Positions 14,898-20,208 of a DNA stretch of 20,824 nt are shown one piece after another (the stretch's first letter is position 1; each line of letters begins with the position of its first letter). Both the position numbers and the translations under genes were made by a program. Under the pieces are notes generated by a model, which had not been told where the DNA came from, made no database searches, and saw only the letters and a list, made by a program, of their open reading frames with translations. Source of the DNA: a virus; IMG/VR virus record IMGVR_UViG_3300042464_000242, positions 1-20,824 of that record, one strand, 5' to 3'.

Positions 14898-14938
14898 TTG
14901 CTCAGATTATCCGTAAGGGTTACACTTATCAGTAATCT
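14898..14938 (+). promoter_or_regulatory. Candidate promoter and shared 19-base motif upstream of the 14961 gene
   Basis: TTGCTC (14898-14903), 17 bases, then TACACT (14921-14926) forms a weak sigma70-like promoter right after the replication gene. The -10-like part belongs to a 19-base motif at 14920-14938 that recurs at 16513-16531 with 15 of 19 identical bases. Weak but placed in a rare gap. Confidence 0.35.
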
Positions 14939-14960
14939 CACGCACAGCGGAGGAGGTGAA

Positions 14961-15155
14961 ATGACAAGCACTCTCGTAATGACAGACGCGTCACGATTAC
15001 AGTTCGGCGACCGCGTATTAATCAACACCAAAACTTGGACAATCAAAGGAATTATGGGTCCGGACTCAATCGGCACATACGACCTGTTTCTTCTTGATGA
15101 CGAACACAGAGAAGGAACAGCAATCGTAAATGGCCAAGTTACAATTTCGGTGTGA
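14961..15155 (+). CDS. Small hypothetical protein with strong ribosome-binding site
   Basis: A 64-residue protein preceded by AGGAGGTGA (14951-14959), fully complementary to the 16S rRNA 3' end though with short spacing of 4 bases from AGGAGG. It supports ATG 14961 over any upstream start. The sequence (MTDASRLQFGDRVLINTKTWTIKGIMGPDSIGTYDLFLLDDEH) suggests a small beta-barrel, perhaps SH3-like. High translation is expected. Function unknown. Confidence 0.6.
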   Translation: MTSTLVMTDASRLQFGDRVLINTKTWTIKGIMGPDSIGTYDLFLLDDEHREGTAIVNGQVTISV

Positions 15156-15523
15156 TTGAATTTAGAGTAAACGGATTACCAGTCCCGCAAGGGAGCATGA
15201 AGGTAATCAACGGGCGAGTGCTTCACTCGCAGGGCAGCGCGCTCGCGGTTTGGCGTTCCACAATAGCGTGGGAAGCAACTCTAGCCGGGTGCAAGCCGGA
15301 GCAAGGCGCGATGAAAGTAACGCTCCTGTTTATCATGCCGCGACCCAAAACGGTCAAAAGGGTCGAACCTAGCGTAGCGCCGGATTTAGACAAGCTTGTG
15401 AGAGCAGCACTAGACGCGCTCACCTCCGTAGCGTACGAAGACGACGGACAAGTCACCGAAATACACGCAATAAAGATTTACGGCGGAATACCCGGGCTAG
15501 AAGTACGCGTGGAAAAAAAATAA
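15152..15523 (+). CDS. rusA: RusA-like Holliday junction resolvase
   Basis: A 123-residue protein starting at GTG, overlapping the previous stop (GTGA). It has the RusA layout: N-terminal VNGLPVPQGSMKV, a strand with RPKTVKRVEP, then PDLDKLVRAALDAL with Asp78, Asp80 and Asp88, and YEDDGQVTEI with Asp97/Asp98, the acidic residues that bind metal in RusA. RusA enzymes cut four-way DNA junctions as dimers; in phages they resolve recombination or replication branches before packaging. Length matches the family. It ends in an A-rich tract that continues into phased A-tracts. Confidence 0.87.
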   Translation: MIEFRVNGLPVPQGSMKVINGRVLHSQGSALAVWRSTIAWEATLAGCKPEQGAMKVTLLFIMPRPKTVKRVEPSVAPDLDKLVRAALDALTSVAYEDDGQVTEIHAIKIYGGIPGLEVRVEKK

Positions 15524-15542
15524 AAAAACTTTAAAAAAACTT
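15513..15542 (+). repeat. Phased A-tracts with an 11-base perfect tandem repeat
   Basis: A8, A7 and A7 tracts start at 15513, 15522 and 15533. The last two are in a perfect tandem copy of TAAAAAAACTT (15521-15531 and 15532-15542), one helical turn apart. Such phasing bends DNA and can act as an UP element. It lies just upstream of the first leader. Confidence 0.6.
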
Positions 15543-15561
15543 CGGAAATCGGGAGACAAGA

Positions 15562-15578
15562 GTGCCATTCGGGGGCAC
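15562..15578 (+). promoter_or_regulatory. Small hairpin in the first leader region
   Basis: GTGCC (15562-15566) pairs with GGCAC (15574-15578) around a 7-base loop. It sits between the phased A-tracts and the repeated leader, and has no counterpart in the second leader. It could be a weak terminator for the resolvase unit or part of the 5' leader. Confidence 0.4.
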
Positions 15579-15634
15579 AATTAATGCAACAGAGACCGAC
15601 AAGGACTCCCAAGCGTTAGGACAGGCAAATGACA
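15576..15634 (+). promoter_or_regulatory. Repeated leader, copy 1
   Basis: The 5' 25 bases (15576-15600) match copy 2 at 16536-16560 in 21 of 25 positions, including CAACAGAGACCGAC exactly. The downstream part keeps the order GG.CTCCCAA, GTTAGGA and CAAATGACA. GAGACC and GGACTC can pair with one A-A mismatch; GTTAGGA supplies the ribosome-binding site. It looks like a conserved 5' leader controlling the 15629 gene. Confidence 0.65.
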
Positions 15635-16051
15635 CAGTACGAAAAAAACATTACTGCACTCGGACTTTCAGAGGCAGACGCACGCAACGCAATCACAGTC
15701 ACATACAAGAAGCAGCGTTACACCTTCTACACAGACGGCGCAGGATTGGATTACTTCGACACAAACGCAGACCAGTCAATCGGACACGAATTGTTCTGCA
15801 AGCTTGTAGACGAATACCGCTCAGTAGGCCTCCTACAAGCGCTCATCAACGCAAAGGCAACTATCGTGCCAGTCAAGAAGGACGGTCGTTACAAACTCTA
15901 CAAAATCCAAGGTCAGTACGAATTGTGGCGCGGCCGCATGACAGCAAAGCACGCATACCGCGCAGGCTATGTCTCAAACCCGGACAACATGCAAGAGGCA
16001 ATCGAAGCAGCCGAAGAAGAAATGCGTTACCTAATGGCGGAGGCAATCTAA
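15629..16051 (+). CDS. Hypothetical protein behind leader copy 1
   Basis: A 140-residue protein, first gene of a unit controlled by the repeated leader. Residues 10-60 (LSEADARNAITVTYKKQRYTFYTDGAGLDYFDT) look beta-rich, followed by a helical half ending in an acidic helix (NMQEAIEAAEEEMRYLMAEAI). No family or catalytic motif is recognised. The specially regulated leader and a downstream zinc-protein pair suggest an early or host-takeover function, but this is only context. Confidence 0.55.
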   Translation: MTQYEKNITALGLSEADARNAITVTYKKQRYTFYTDGAGLDYFDTNADQSIGHELFCKLVDEYRSVGLLQALINAKATIVPVKKDGRYKLYKIQGQYELWRGRMTAKHAYRAGYVSNPDNMQEAIEAAEEEMRYLMAEAI

Positions 16052-16203
16052 TGACTATCCAAATGCCTGTACTCACAAAAGCAATTTGCACTAACTGCCG
16101 CACAATCGACGAAGTTTATTGGGGCAGATACGGTTCAGAATCCTTCTGCCAAGAGTGCTCGGCTCCTCCAATTTCTTTCAAAAAATGGGAGGCAAATCAA
16201 TGA
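16051..16203 (+). CDS. Small zinc-ribbon protein
   Basis: A 50-residue protein with GGAGG at 16039-16043, 7 bases before the ATG, which overlaps the previous stop (taATG). CTNC (Cys13, Cys16) and CQEC (Cys33, Cys36) give a four-cysteine zinc site. No named family. Overlaps the next gene by 4 bases (ATGA), so the two metal proteins are probably co-translated. Confidence 0.6.
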   Translation: MTIQMPVLTKAICTNCRTIDEVYWGRYGSESFCQECSAPPISFKKWEANQ

Positions 16204-16475
16204 GCAGATTTGTAGACGATGGAGCAGGCATTGTGTGGACTGCGCCGGCAAAGACAAAGAAGGACAAGTACAAATGCTTCGACTGCGGAAAGAGCTTCCC
16301 TGAGTCATACCTCATGCTTCTGCATTACGACTTCCACCGAGGCGAACCAACCGTACGCGAAGCCGGGTGCTTCTGCGCGCAGACATACGATGTACGCGTC
16401 GGCACTTGCGCTAACTGCGGATACAAGCACAGCGACGGGTGGCGTGTAGTAAACGGAGTAGCAGTCACCGAATAA
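16200..16475 (+). CDS. C2H2 zinc-finger protein with additional Cys cluster
   Basis: A 91-residue protein; GGGAGG at 16187-16192 lies 7 bases before the ATG. Residues 24-46 (YKCFDCGKSF then LMLLHYDFH) form a canonical C2H2 finger: Cys26-x2-Cys29-x12-His42-x3-His46 with the Tyr and Phe positions kept. A second cluster (Cys57, Cys59, Cys70, Cys73) may bind another zinc. C2H2 fingers are rare in phages; the Ros/MucR type is the known bacterial one and differs in spacing (x9 between Cys and His). DNA or RNA binding is plausible. The first ten residues are nearly the same as those of the 17200 gene. Confidence 0.65.
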   Translation: MSRFVDDGAGIVWTAPAKTKKDKYKCFDCGKSFPESYLMLLHYDFHRGEPTVREAGCFCAQTYDVRVGTCANCGYKHSDGWRVVNGVAVTE

Positions 16476-16491
16476 GCGTGAAAAAACTTTC

Positions 16492-16531
16492 TCGACACGC
16501 CGGCAGCCATCTTTACACAAATCACTAATCA
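16492..16531 (+). promoter_or_regulatory. Candidate promoter plus shared 19-base motif
   Basis: TCGACA (16492-16497), 16 bases, TACACA (16514-16519) is a fair sigma70-like match in a gap between genes. The motif at 16513-16531 repeats 14920-14938 (15 of 19 bases). A transcript starting about 8 bases later would contain the whole second repeated leader. Confidence 0.4.
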
Positions 16532-16535
16532 GGAA

Positions 16536-16592
16536 CAGAATTGAGCCAACAGAGACCGACCGGTCTCCCAACAGTTAGGAAAACAAATGACA
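16536..16592 (+). promoter_or_regulatory. Repeated leader, copy 2
   Basis: Matches copy 1 over its length. Here the hairpin is perfect: GAGACC (16551-16556), loop GACC, GGTCTC (16561-16566). CCAAC just before it could pair with GTT-A-GG after it, which would cover the ribosome-binding site GTTAGGA (16573-16579). Suggests translational control of the 16587 gene. Confidence 0.65.
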
Positions 16593-16841
16593 ACAACAGC
16601 AATCAAGTTAGACGCAGCAACAACAGTCATGACAAAAATGACTAAGAAGGAAGCAGCTTCATTAGTACGATTTTTGACAGAGGCAATCGCGGAAACAAAC
16701 GAAGACACAATCAACATACTAATTGACTTACGCAACGATTTCGACGGAGCGCAAGCACTAATTTCTGCAACTAACAGCACAATGTTTGGTTCAAGAGCAG
16801 CCATCACCGAGACACGCGTTATCAGTTACGAAGGTGCTTAA
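16587..16841 (+). CDS. Hypothetical protein behind leader copy 2
   Basis: An 84-residue helical protein (MTKMTKKEAASLVRFLTEAIAETNEDTINILIDLRNDFDGAQALI) with a Thr-rich N-terminus. No family recognised. It is the first gene after the second leader; it is not an evident paralogue of the 15629 protein even though the leaders match, so the control region and not the protein is duplicated. Confidence 0.55.
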   Translation: MTTTAIKLDAATTVMTKMTKKEAASLVRFLTEAIAETNEDTINILIDLRNDFDGAQALISATNSTMFGSRAAITETRVISYEGA

Positions 16842-16843
16842 TC

Positions 16844-17200
16844 ATGTCAGTTTACAAGCCAGTAGAGACAATCGGAAAGTTCAAGCGCACCGAAGAGGTC
16901 GCCGGTACCTGCTTACAAGGTTACATCACAGCAACGCGTGAGCAGCTTACAACAGTATTTGGAGAGCCGGGAGCAGGAGACGATTACAAATTCTTTTTCC
17001 ATTGGGGCATTGAAGTCACAGAGGAAAACGGAACCAAAACCATTGCAACAATTTACGATTGGAAATACGATTACAAAGTCGGCGAAGAAGAAAAGGTTGT
17101 TTGGAACATTGGCGGCAGTTCAAGAGACGCAGTACGCGTAATCAGCGCAATCCTTTGCGAAGAATTACAAGTAGCAACAGTAAGAGAGCAGGTCGCATAA
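16844..17200 (+). CDS. Conserved-type phage protein of unknown function
   Basis: A 118-residue alpha/beta protein beginning 2 bases after the previous stop. The arrangement GYITATREQLTTVFGEP, then a WGIEV strand, ATIYDWKYDYKVGEEEKVVWNIGGSSRDAV is of a type repeatedly found in cyanophage and actinophage genomes, always without known function. The last segment is a helix. Its stop overlaps the next start. Confidence 0.6.
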   Translation: MSVYKPVETIGKFKRTEEVAGTCLQGYITATREQLTTVFGEPGAGDDYKFFFHWGIEVTEENGTKTIATIYDWKYDYKVGEEEKVVWNIGGSSRDAVRVISAILCEELQVATVREQVA

Positions 17201-17397
17201 TGAGCAGATTTGTAGACAGCGGAACCGGAATCATGATGTATCAAACATCAGAGACAGAAAACAAGATTGCCAGCCTAGTACGCAAGTTGGAACCCGGAGA
17301 TGGCGTTGAGTTCCTTGTAGGCGCATTAGCGTCTGTGTGTAACGAAGACCAATTAAAAGCATTTGCCATGCACCTAGAAGAGAGGGCAACACGATGA
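17200..17397 (+). CDS. Small protein sharing the MSRFVD N-terminus
   Basis: A 65-residue protein whose start overlaps the previous stop (taATG). The first 18 bases are identical to those of the 16200 gene and the first residues read MSRFVDSGTGI versus MSRFVDDGAGI. The rest is unrelated (a helical EDQLKAFAMHLEERATR end, no cysteine cluster). The shared start may be a common targeting or binding peptide or a trace of recombination. Confidence 0.55.
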   Translation: MSRFVDSGTGIMMYQTSETENKIASLVRKLEPGDGVEFLVGALASVCNEDQLKAFAMHLEERATR

Positions 17398-17576
17398 ACA
17401 TGGAACGCAAGTATGTAATCCGACGCAGGATTGCGGCAATAGCCGTAGCAGCTTCATTAGTAGCAGCATTTACATACGCAACCCGGGACACATGCTATGT
17501 CGGAGAAGGCGGCAACGCATTAGGTTACGGGAGTTGCACAGAAATGATTGACAAAGTTATTGAGGGAGGAAAGTAA
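17394..17576 (+). CDS. Small membrane or secreted protein
   Basis: A 60-residue protein with basic N-terminus (ERKYVIRRR) and one hydrophobic helix (IAAIAVAASLVAAFTYA), followed by an external-looking 32-residue part with two cysteines (TCYVGEGGNALGYGSC) able to form a disulphide. A signal anchor or secreted small protein is likely. Overlaps the previous gene by 4 bases. Function unknown; superinfection exclusion is one option for such proteins. Confidence 0.55.
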   Translation: MNMERKYVIRRRIAAIAVAASLVAAFTYATRDTCYVGEGGNALGYGSCTEMIDKVIEGGK

Positions 17577-17804
17577 ATGACAAAAGCACTTGTAACCATT
17601 GAGGTTGATTTCGATACTTCGGGCATAGTCGAATTAAAAGATTCGGGAGCAGGCGAAAGTTCTAACCCTAATCACCCGGGACAAAGACACATCAACGAAG
17701 GAAAGCGTAATTACATTTGGGACAGCGTTTCTAAATTCATTGAGACCAACCCTGAAATGAAAAATGTAACAAAGGTTCGATTAGTGAGAGGAGAAAACGA
17801 ATGA
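17577..17804 (+). CDS. Hypothetical protein
   Basis: A 75-residue protein starting directly after the preceding stop, with GAGGGAGG about 10 bases upstream. ALVTIEVDFDTSGIVEL at the N-terminus suggests a beta strand pair, and VTKVRLVRGENE a final strand around a central helix. No family recognised. Confidence 0.5.
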   Translation: MTKALVTIEVDFDTSGIVELKDSGAGESSNPNHPGQRHINEGKRNYIWDSVSKFIETNPEMKNVTKVRLVRGENE

Positions 17805-18259
17805 AGCGCGCAGAGATTGACCTACGCGAAAAGATTGCCGCAGAGATTGAAGCAGCAATCGCGGACGGAGATGGCAAGTGGGCGATGATAAGAGCAATCG
17901 GAGTCGTACGAGCGCCGCTAAACCATAATTCAATTTGTCCTTGCTCTTTGTGCGACAAATGGGAAATTAAAAGTTGCACCGACAGTTGCAGCAAGCACCG
18001 CAGAATCACAATCCAAGAGGCCACCCGGTTCGCAGAGATTCAGTATGTAAATCCAACAGACAAATTTACTTGTGACTGGTGCAATCACGGACAAAACGAG
18101 TGGAAGATTACAGAGCTTCTATTCGACATCGAAAACGAATTCCCAATCACACCTTGCTGCCATACAGAGGCAACAGAGGCACTAGACATTCCAGAGCCGG
18201 ACGACGACCAGCGCCGGGAAGACGAAGACAGTTACCGATACTCGGTAGTAGGGAGATAG
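17801..18259 (+). CDS. Cysteine-rich hypothetical protein
   Basis: A 152-residue protein overlapping the previous gene by 4 bases. It has three cysteine groups: CPCSLC with CTDSC in residues 46-66, CDWC near 90, and a CC pair near 120, with several histidines. This suggests two or more zinc sites. The C-terminus is very acidic (PEPDDDQRREDEDS). Not assignable to a family; a nucleic-acid or RNA polymerase-binding role is only a possibility. Confidence 0.5.
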   Translation: MKRAEIDLREKIAAEIEAAIADGDGKWAMIRAIGVVRAPLNHNSICPCSLCDKWEIKSCTDSCSKHRRITIQEATRFAEIQYVNPTDKFTCDWCNHGQNEWKITELLFDIENEFPITPCCHTEATEALDIPEPDDDQRREDEDSYRYSVVGR

Positions 18260-18261
18260 AA

Positions 18262-18555
18262 ATGACAGTACGAGCAAACGAGCAGGAAGACCGCGAGTAC
18301 AGCGGGTGGAAGAATTACGCGAGTTGGAATGTAATGCTACACATTGATAACGATTACGGGATTTACAAAGGCGCAGTAGCGTTTATGAAGGACTACAAAG
18401 GCAAGCGACCGTACATAGATTTCTGCGTAGATTCAGGACTAGACACACAGAAAACGCCTGACCGCATAAATTGGATTTCAGATAAACTAGATTACGAGGC
18501 ACTCAACGCAGCGATGTGGGAGATGGCACCCGAGGGAGCAAGGAAGATTCAATGA
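18262..18555 (+). CDS. NYxTWNV-motif phage protein (DUF7249-like)
   Basis: A 97-residue protein. The ATG at 18262 has GGGAG 6 bases upstream; a longer in-frame version lies inside the previous gene and is rejected. GWKNYASWNVMLHIDNDYGIYK matches the W.NYETWNV.LWI.ND signature of a widespread phage and haloarchaeal family, DUF7249 if memory serves, of unknown function. The C-terminus (DKLDYEALNAAMWEM) also fits. Confidence 0.6.
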   Translation: MTVRANEQEDREYSGWKNYASWNVMLHIDNDYGIYKGAVAFMKDYKGKRPYIDFCVDSGLDTQKTPDRINWISDKLDYEALNAAMWEMAPEGARKIQ

Positions 18556-18806
18556 CAAAGTACGACCCGTTGGTAAGAGAATTCATGGTCACATCATCAA
18601 AGATGTTGCGCAAAGGCGCGCGCAGAAAAGACCCAAAATTGATGTGGGCAATTCTAATGAACCTCGACGGGGTATTGGAGACGTACTTACAAGCAGCGGA
18701 GGAGCAGTATCTCGTAACGCAGCTTCATGAAGACATTGAGAAAAGAGACCAGCAAGAGACAGAGTTCAGGAGTATCGAGCGTCAAAGCGGCCGTTCATTC
18801 CGCTAA
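18552..18806 (+). CDS. Hypothetical helical protein
   Basis: An 84-residue, highly charged helical protein whose ATG overlaps the previous stop (ATGA). Sequence features are a basic patch (LRKGARRKDPK) and a long helix (LETYLQAAEEQYLVTQLHEDIEKRD). No known family. Last gene of the unit begun at the second leader. Confidence 0.5.
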   Translation: MTKYDPLVREFMVTSSKMLRKGARRKDPKLMWAILMNLDGVLETYLQAAEEQYLVTQLHEDIEKRDQQETEFRSIERQSGRSFR

Positions 18807-18953
18807 GTCCGGTCATGATGGCGTCCTAACCGCCTAGCCGGTACTGCGCTCCCTTCGGTCGCCGGGTTCTAACCTTTCTTCCCGGCGACTGAACCTGAAA
18901 TTACCGATACAATTTATGCACTATTCGCTATCACCAATCAAAGGGGAACGAAA
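18807..18953 (+). ncRNA. Structured noncoding segment, possible small RNA or terminator
   Basis: The 147-base gap carries two hairpins. The first is nested: CCGG (18809-18812) with CCGG (18838-18841), and GGCG (18820-18823) with CGCC (18831-18834), around the 7-base loop TCCTAAC. The second is strong: 18854-18866 pairs with 18881-18893 over 13 base pairs including one G-U, with a 14-base loop. The TCCTAAC loop is the exact complement of GTTAGGA in both leaders. A TACAAT at 18908-18913 could be a -10 for the next genes. There is no T-run. Could be a U-poor terminator, a small RNA, or both. Confidence 0.45.
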
Positions 18954-19064
18954 ATGAATAGCAACGACAGCATGATAAGCAGAAAAAATTGCGCGCTCGG
19001 CGCGTGGCATTACGGAGACAATCTTTGCGAAGCCTGTAAGAAGGGGCGGAAGGTCTCGGCATAA
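18954..19064 (+). CDS. Tiny Cys-containing protein
   Basis: A 36-residue reading frame with AAGGGGA before its ATG. It encodes MNSNDSMISRKNCALGAWHYGDNLCEACKKGRKVSA, or in words one early cysteine (13), a His (18) and a CEAC pair (25, 28), which could form a small zinc knuckle. It ends where the lysozyme-like gene seems to begin, so it may mainly serve translational coupling. Confidence 0.45.
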   Translation: MNSNDSMISRKNCALGAWHYGDNLCEACKKGRKVSA

Positions 19065-19486
19065 CATTACGCGGCGCAGTCCTTGTAACAGCCCTAACGG
19101 TTGGACTCTGCCTATCATCAATCCCGTTAGTGGCAACGCCATTGACAATGACACCGGAACGATACGCGCAAGCGCACCCAAAACTGCACGCAAAACAAGC
19201 GGTAATGAAACAATGGGGCAAACACGAAGAGTGGAAATGCTTGGAGCAGCTTGTACAACGCGAGAGCGGCTGGCGGATTACAGCACTTAACAAGTCTTCG
19301 GGAGCATTCGGCCTCTTCCAGTTCTTGCCTAGCACATGGGGTAATTACAAGTTTCCATACAAGCCAAAAGAGGCTAGTATCCAAATCAAAGCCGGATTAC
19401 GGTACATCACCAAAAGATACGGCTCACCCTGCAAGGCGTGGACATTTTGGCAAGCCAACGCAGCAAAAGGACACCCGTGGTATTAA
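19061..19486 (+). CDS. Secreted lysozyme/transglycosylase-like enzyme, apparent ATA start
   Basis: The enzymatic part carries QRESGW with a putative catalytic Glu68, SSGAFGLFQFLPSTWG, and an RYGSPCKAWTFWQAN ending, the pattern of SLT/Rpf-like lysozyme-fold domains in actinobacteria; Cys60 and Cys124 could pair. A GTG at 19130 would give 118 residues but cuts off a perfect upstream signal peptide in the same frame (TLRGAVLVTALTVGLCLSSI then PLVA). The only initiation candidate for that form is ATA 19061, overlapping the preceding stop (ATAA) and 7 bases after GGAAGG (19048-19053). It should act outside the cytoplasm on peptidoglycan glycan strands. A sequencing error (ATG read as ATA) is possible. 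Confidence 0.7.
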   Translation: MTLRGAVLVTALTVGLCLSSIPLVATPLTMTPERYAQAHPKLHAKQAVMKQWGKHEEWKCLEQLVQRESGWRITALNKSSGAFGLFQFLPSTWGNYKFPYKPKEASIQIKAGLRYITKRYGSPCKAWTFWQANAAKGHPWY

Positions 19487-19499
19487 GGAAAGAGGAACA

Positions 19500-19838
19500 A
19501 TGGACAAGAAGGTCGTGGAGATTGTCCAGCAGCGCGCAGGAGATTACTGCGAAGCTTGTGGAGCAGCCGCGCAAGAGAGCATGGCGCTACATCACAGAAA
19601 ACTAAAATCACGCGGAGGAAAAGATACGCCGGCGAACCTGATTTCGGTACATCACAAATGCCACAATCTAGGAACAGACAGTATTCACCTCAACCCGGAA
19701 TGGGCAGAGGAGCGCGGATACATGGTGCCGAGTTGGCGCGAACCGCAGGAGTGGCCAATAACTTTGCCTGACGGAAGATTCGCATTACTATTAGACGACG
19801 GAACAAGAAAAATACTAGAGGAGAAGGCACATGAATAA
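19500..19838 (+). CDS. HNH endonuclease
   Basis: A 112-residue protein with AGAGGA at 19490-19495. It contains a zinc-supported HNH module: CEAC (Cys17, Cys20), ALHHRKLKSRGGKDTPANL with His31, His32 and Asn46, and VHHKCHN with His51, His52, Cys54 and His55, in the order H-N-H. Such proteins may be free-standing homing enzymes or work with terminase; the terminase is not in the window. The C-terminal 50 residues are a small beta region. Overlaps the ssb start by 8 bases. Confidence 0.82.
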   Translation: MDKKVVEIVQQRAGDYCEACGAAAQESMALHHRKLKSRGGKDTPANLISVHHKCHNLGTDSIHLNPEWAEERGYMVPSWREPQEWPITLPDGRFALLLDDGTRKILEEKAHE

Positions 19839-20208
19839 CATCACGACAAAAGGCAACATCGGCAGCGACCCGGAAATCAAGTTTGTAGGCGACCTCGCCA
19901 TAGCAAGCTTCTCATTAGCGCATACACCGCGCCGCAAGAGCAAGGCAACGCAAGCATGGGAAGATGGCGAGACCATGTGGTATCGAGTTACATTCTTCGG
20001 CTCAAAGGCAGAGGGCATTGTAGACAACTACGCTAAGGGCGACTCAGTAATTCTTGTAGGCATGCTGTCACAAAACACATACACGAACAAAGACGGAAAG
20101 ACCGTAACCGGATTAGAAATCAACGGAACAGAGATTGCTAAAATCGCAAAAGGGCAAGCAGCGAAGACAAAGTACATTGAAGAGAAGGTAGAAGCGCCGG
20201 CATGGTAG
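19831..20208 (+). CDS. ssb: Single-stranded DNA-binding protein
   Basis: A 125-residue OB-fold SSB: NITTKGNIGSDPEIKFVGD, ASFSLAHTPRR, WYRVTFFGSKAEGIVDNYAKGDSVILVGMLSQNTYTNKDGK and LEINGTEI in the expected order. The bacterial acidic C-terminal tip (usually DDDxPF) is missing; the protein ends EAPAW, so it probably does not recruit host partners by the usual route. It coats ssDNA during replication and recombination. GGAG precedes the start. Confidence 0.9.
   Translation: MNNITTKGNIGSDPEIKFVGDLAIASFSLAHTPRRKSKATQAWEDGETMWYRVTFFGSKAEGIVDNYAKGDSVILVGMLSQNTYTNKDGKTVTGLEINGTEIAKIAKGQAAKTKYIEEKVEAPAW

Noticed and set aside
15562-16050. Upstream extension of the 16051 zinc-ribbon frame
   Set aside because: It runs through the leader and the 15629 gene in another frame and is Arg/His/Ser-rich nonsense; the ATG at 16051 has a proper ribosome-binding site.
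18807-18893. tRNA-like appearance (4-pair stem with 7-base loop TCCTAAC reading CTA, and GGTTCTAACC)
   Set aside because: No 7-pair acceptor stem, position 33 would be C rather than T, and the GGTTCTAACC lies in the loop of a 13-pair stem instead of a T-arm.
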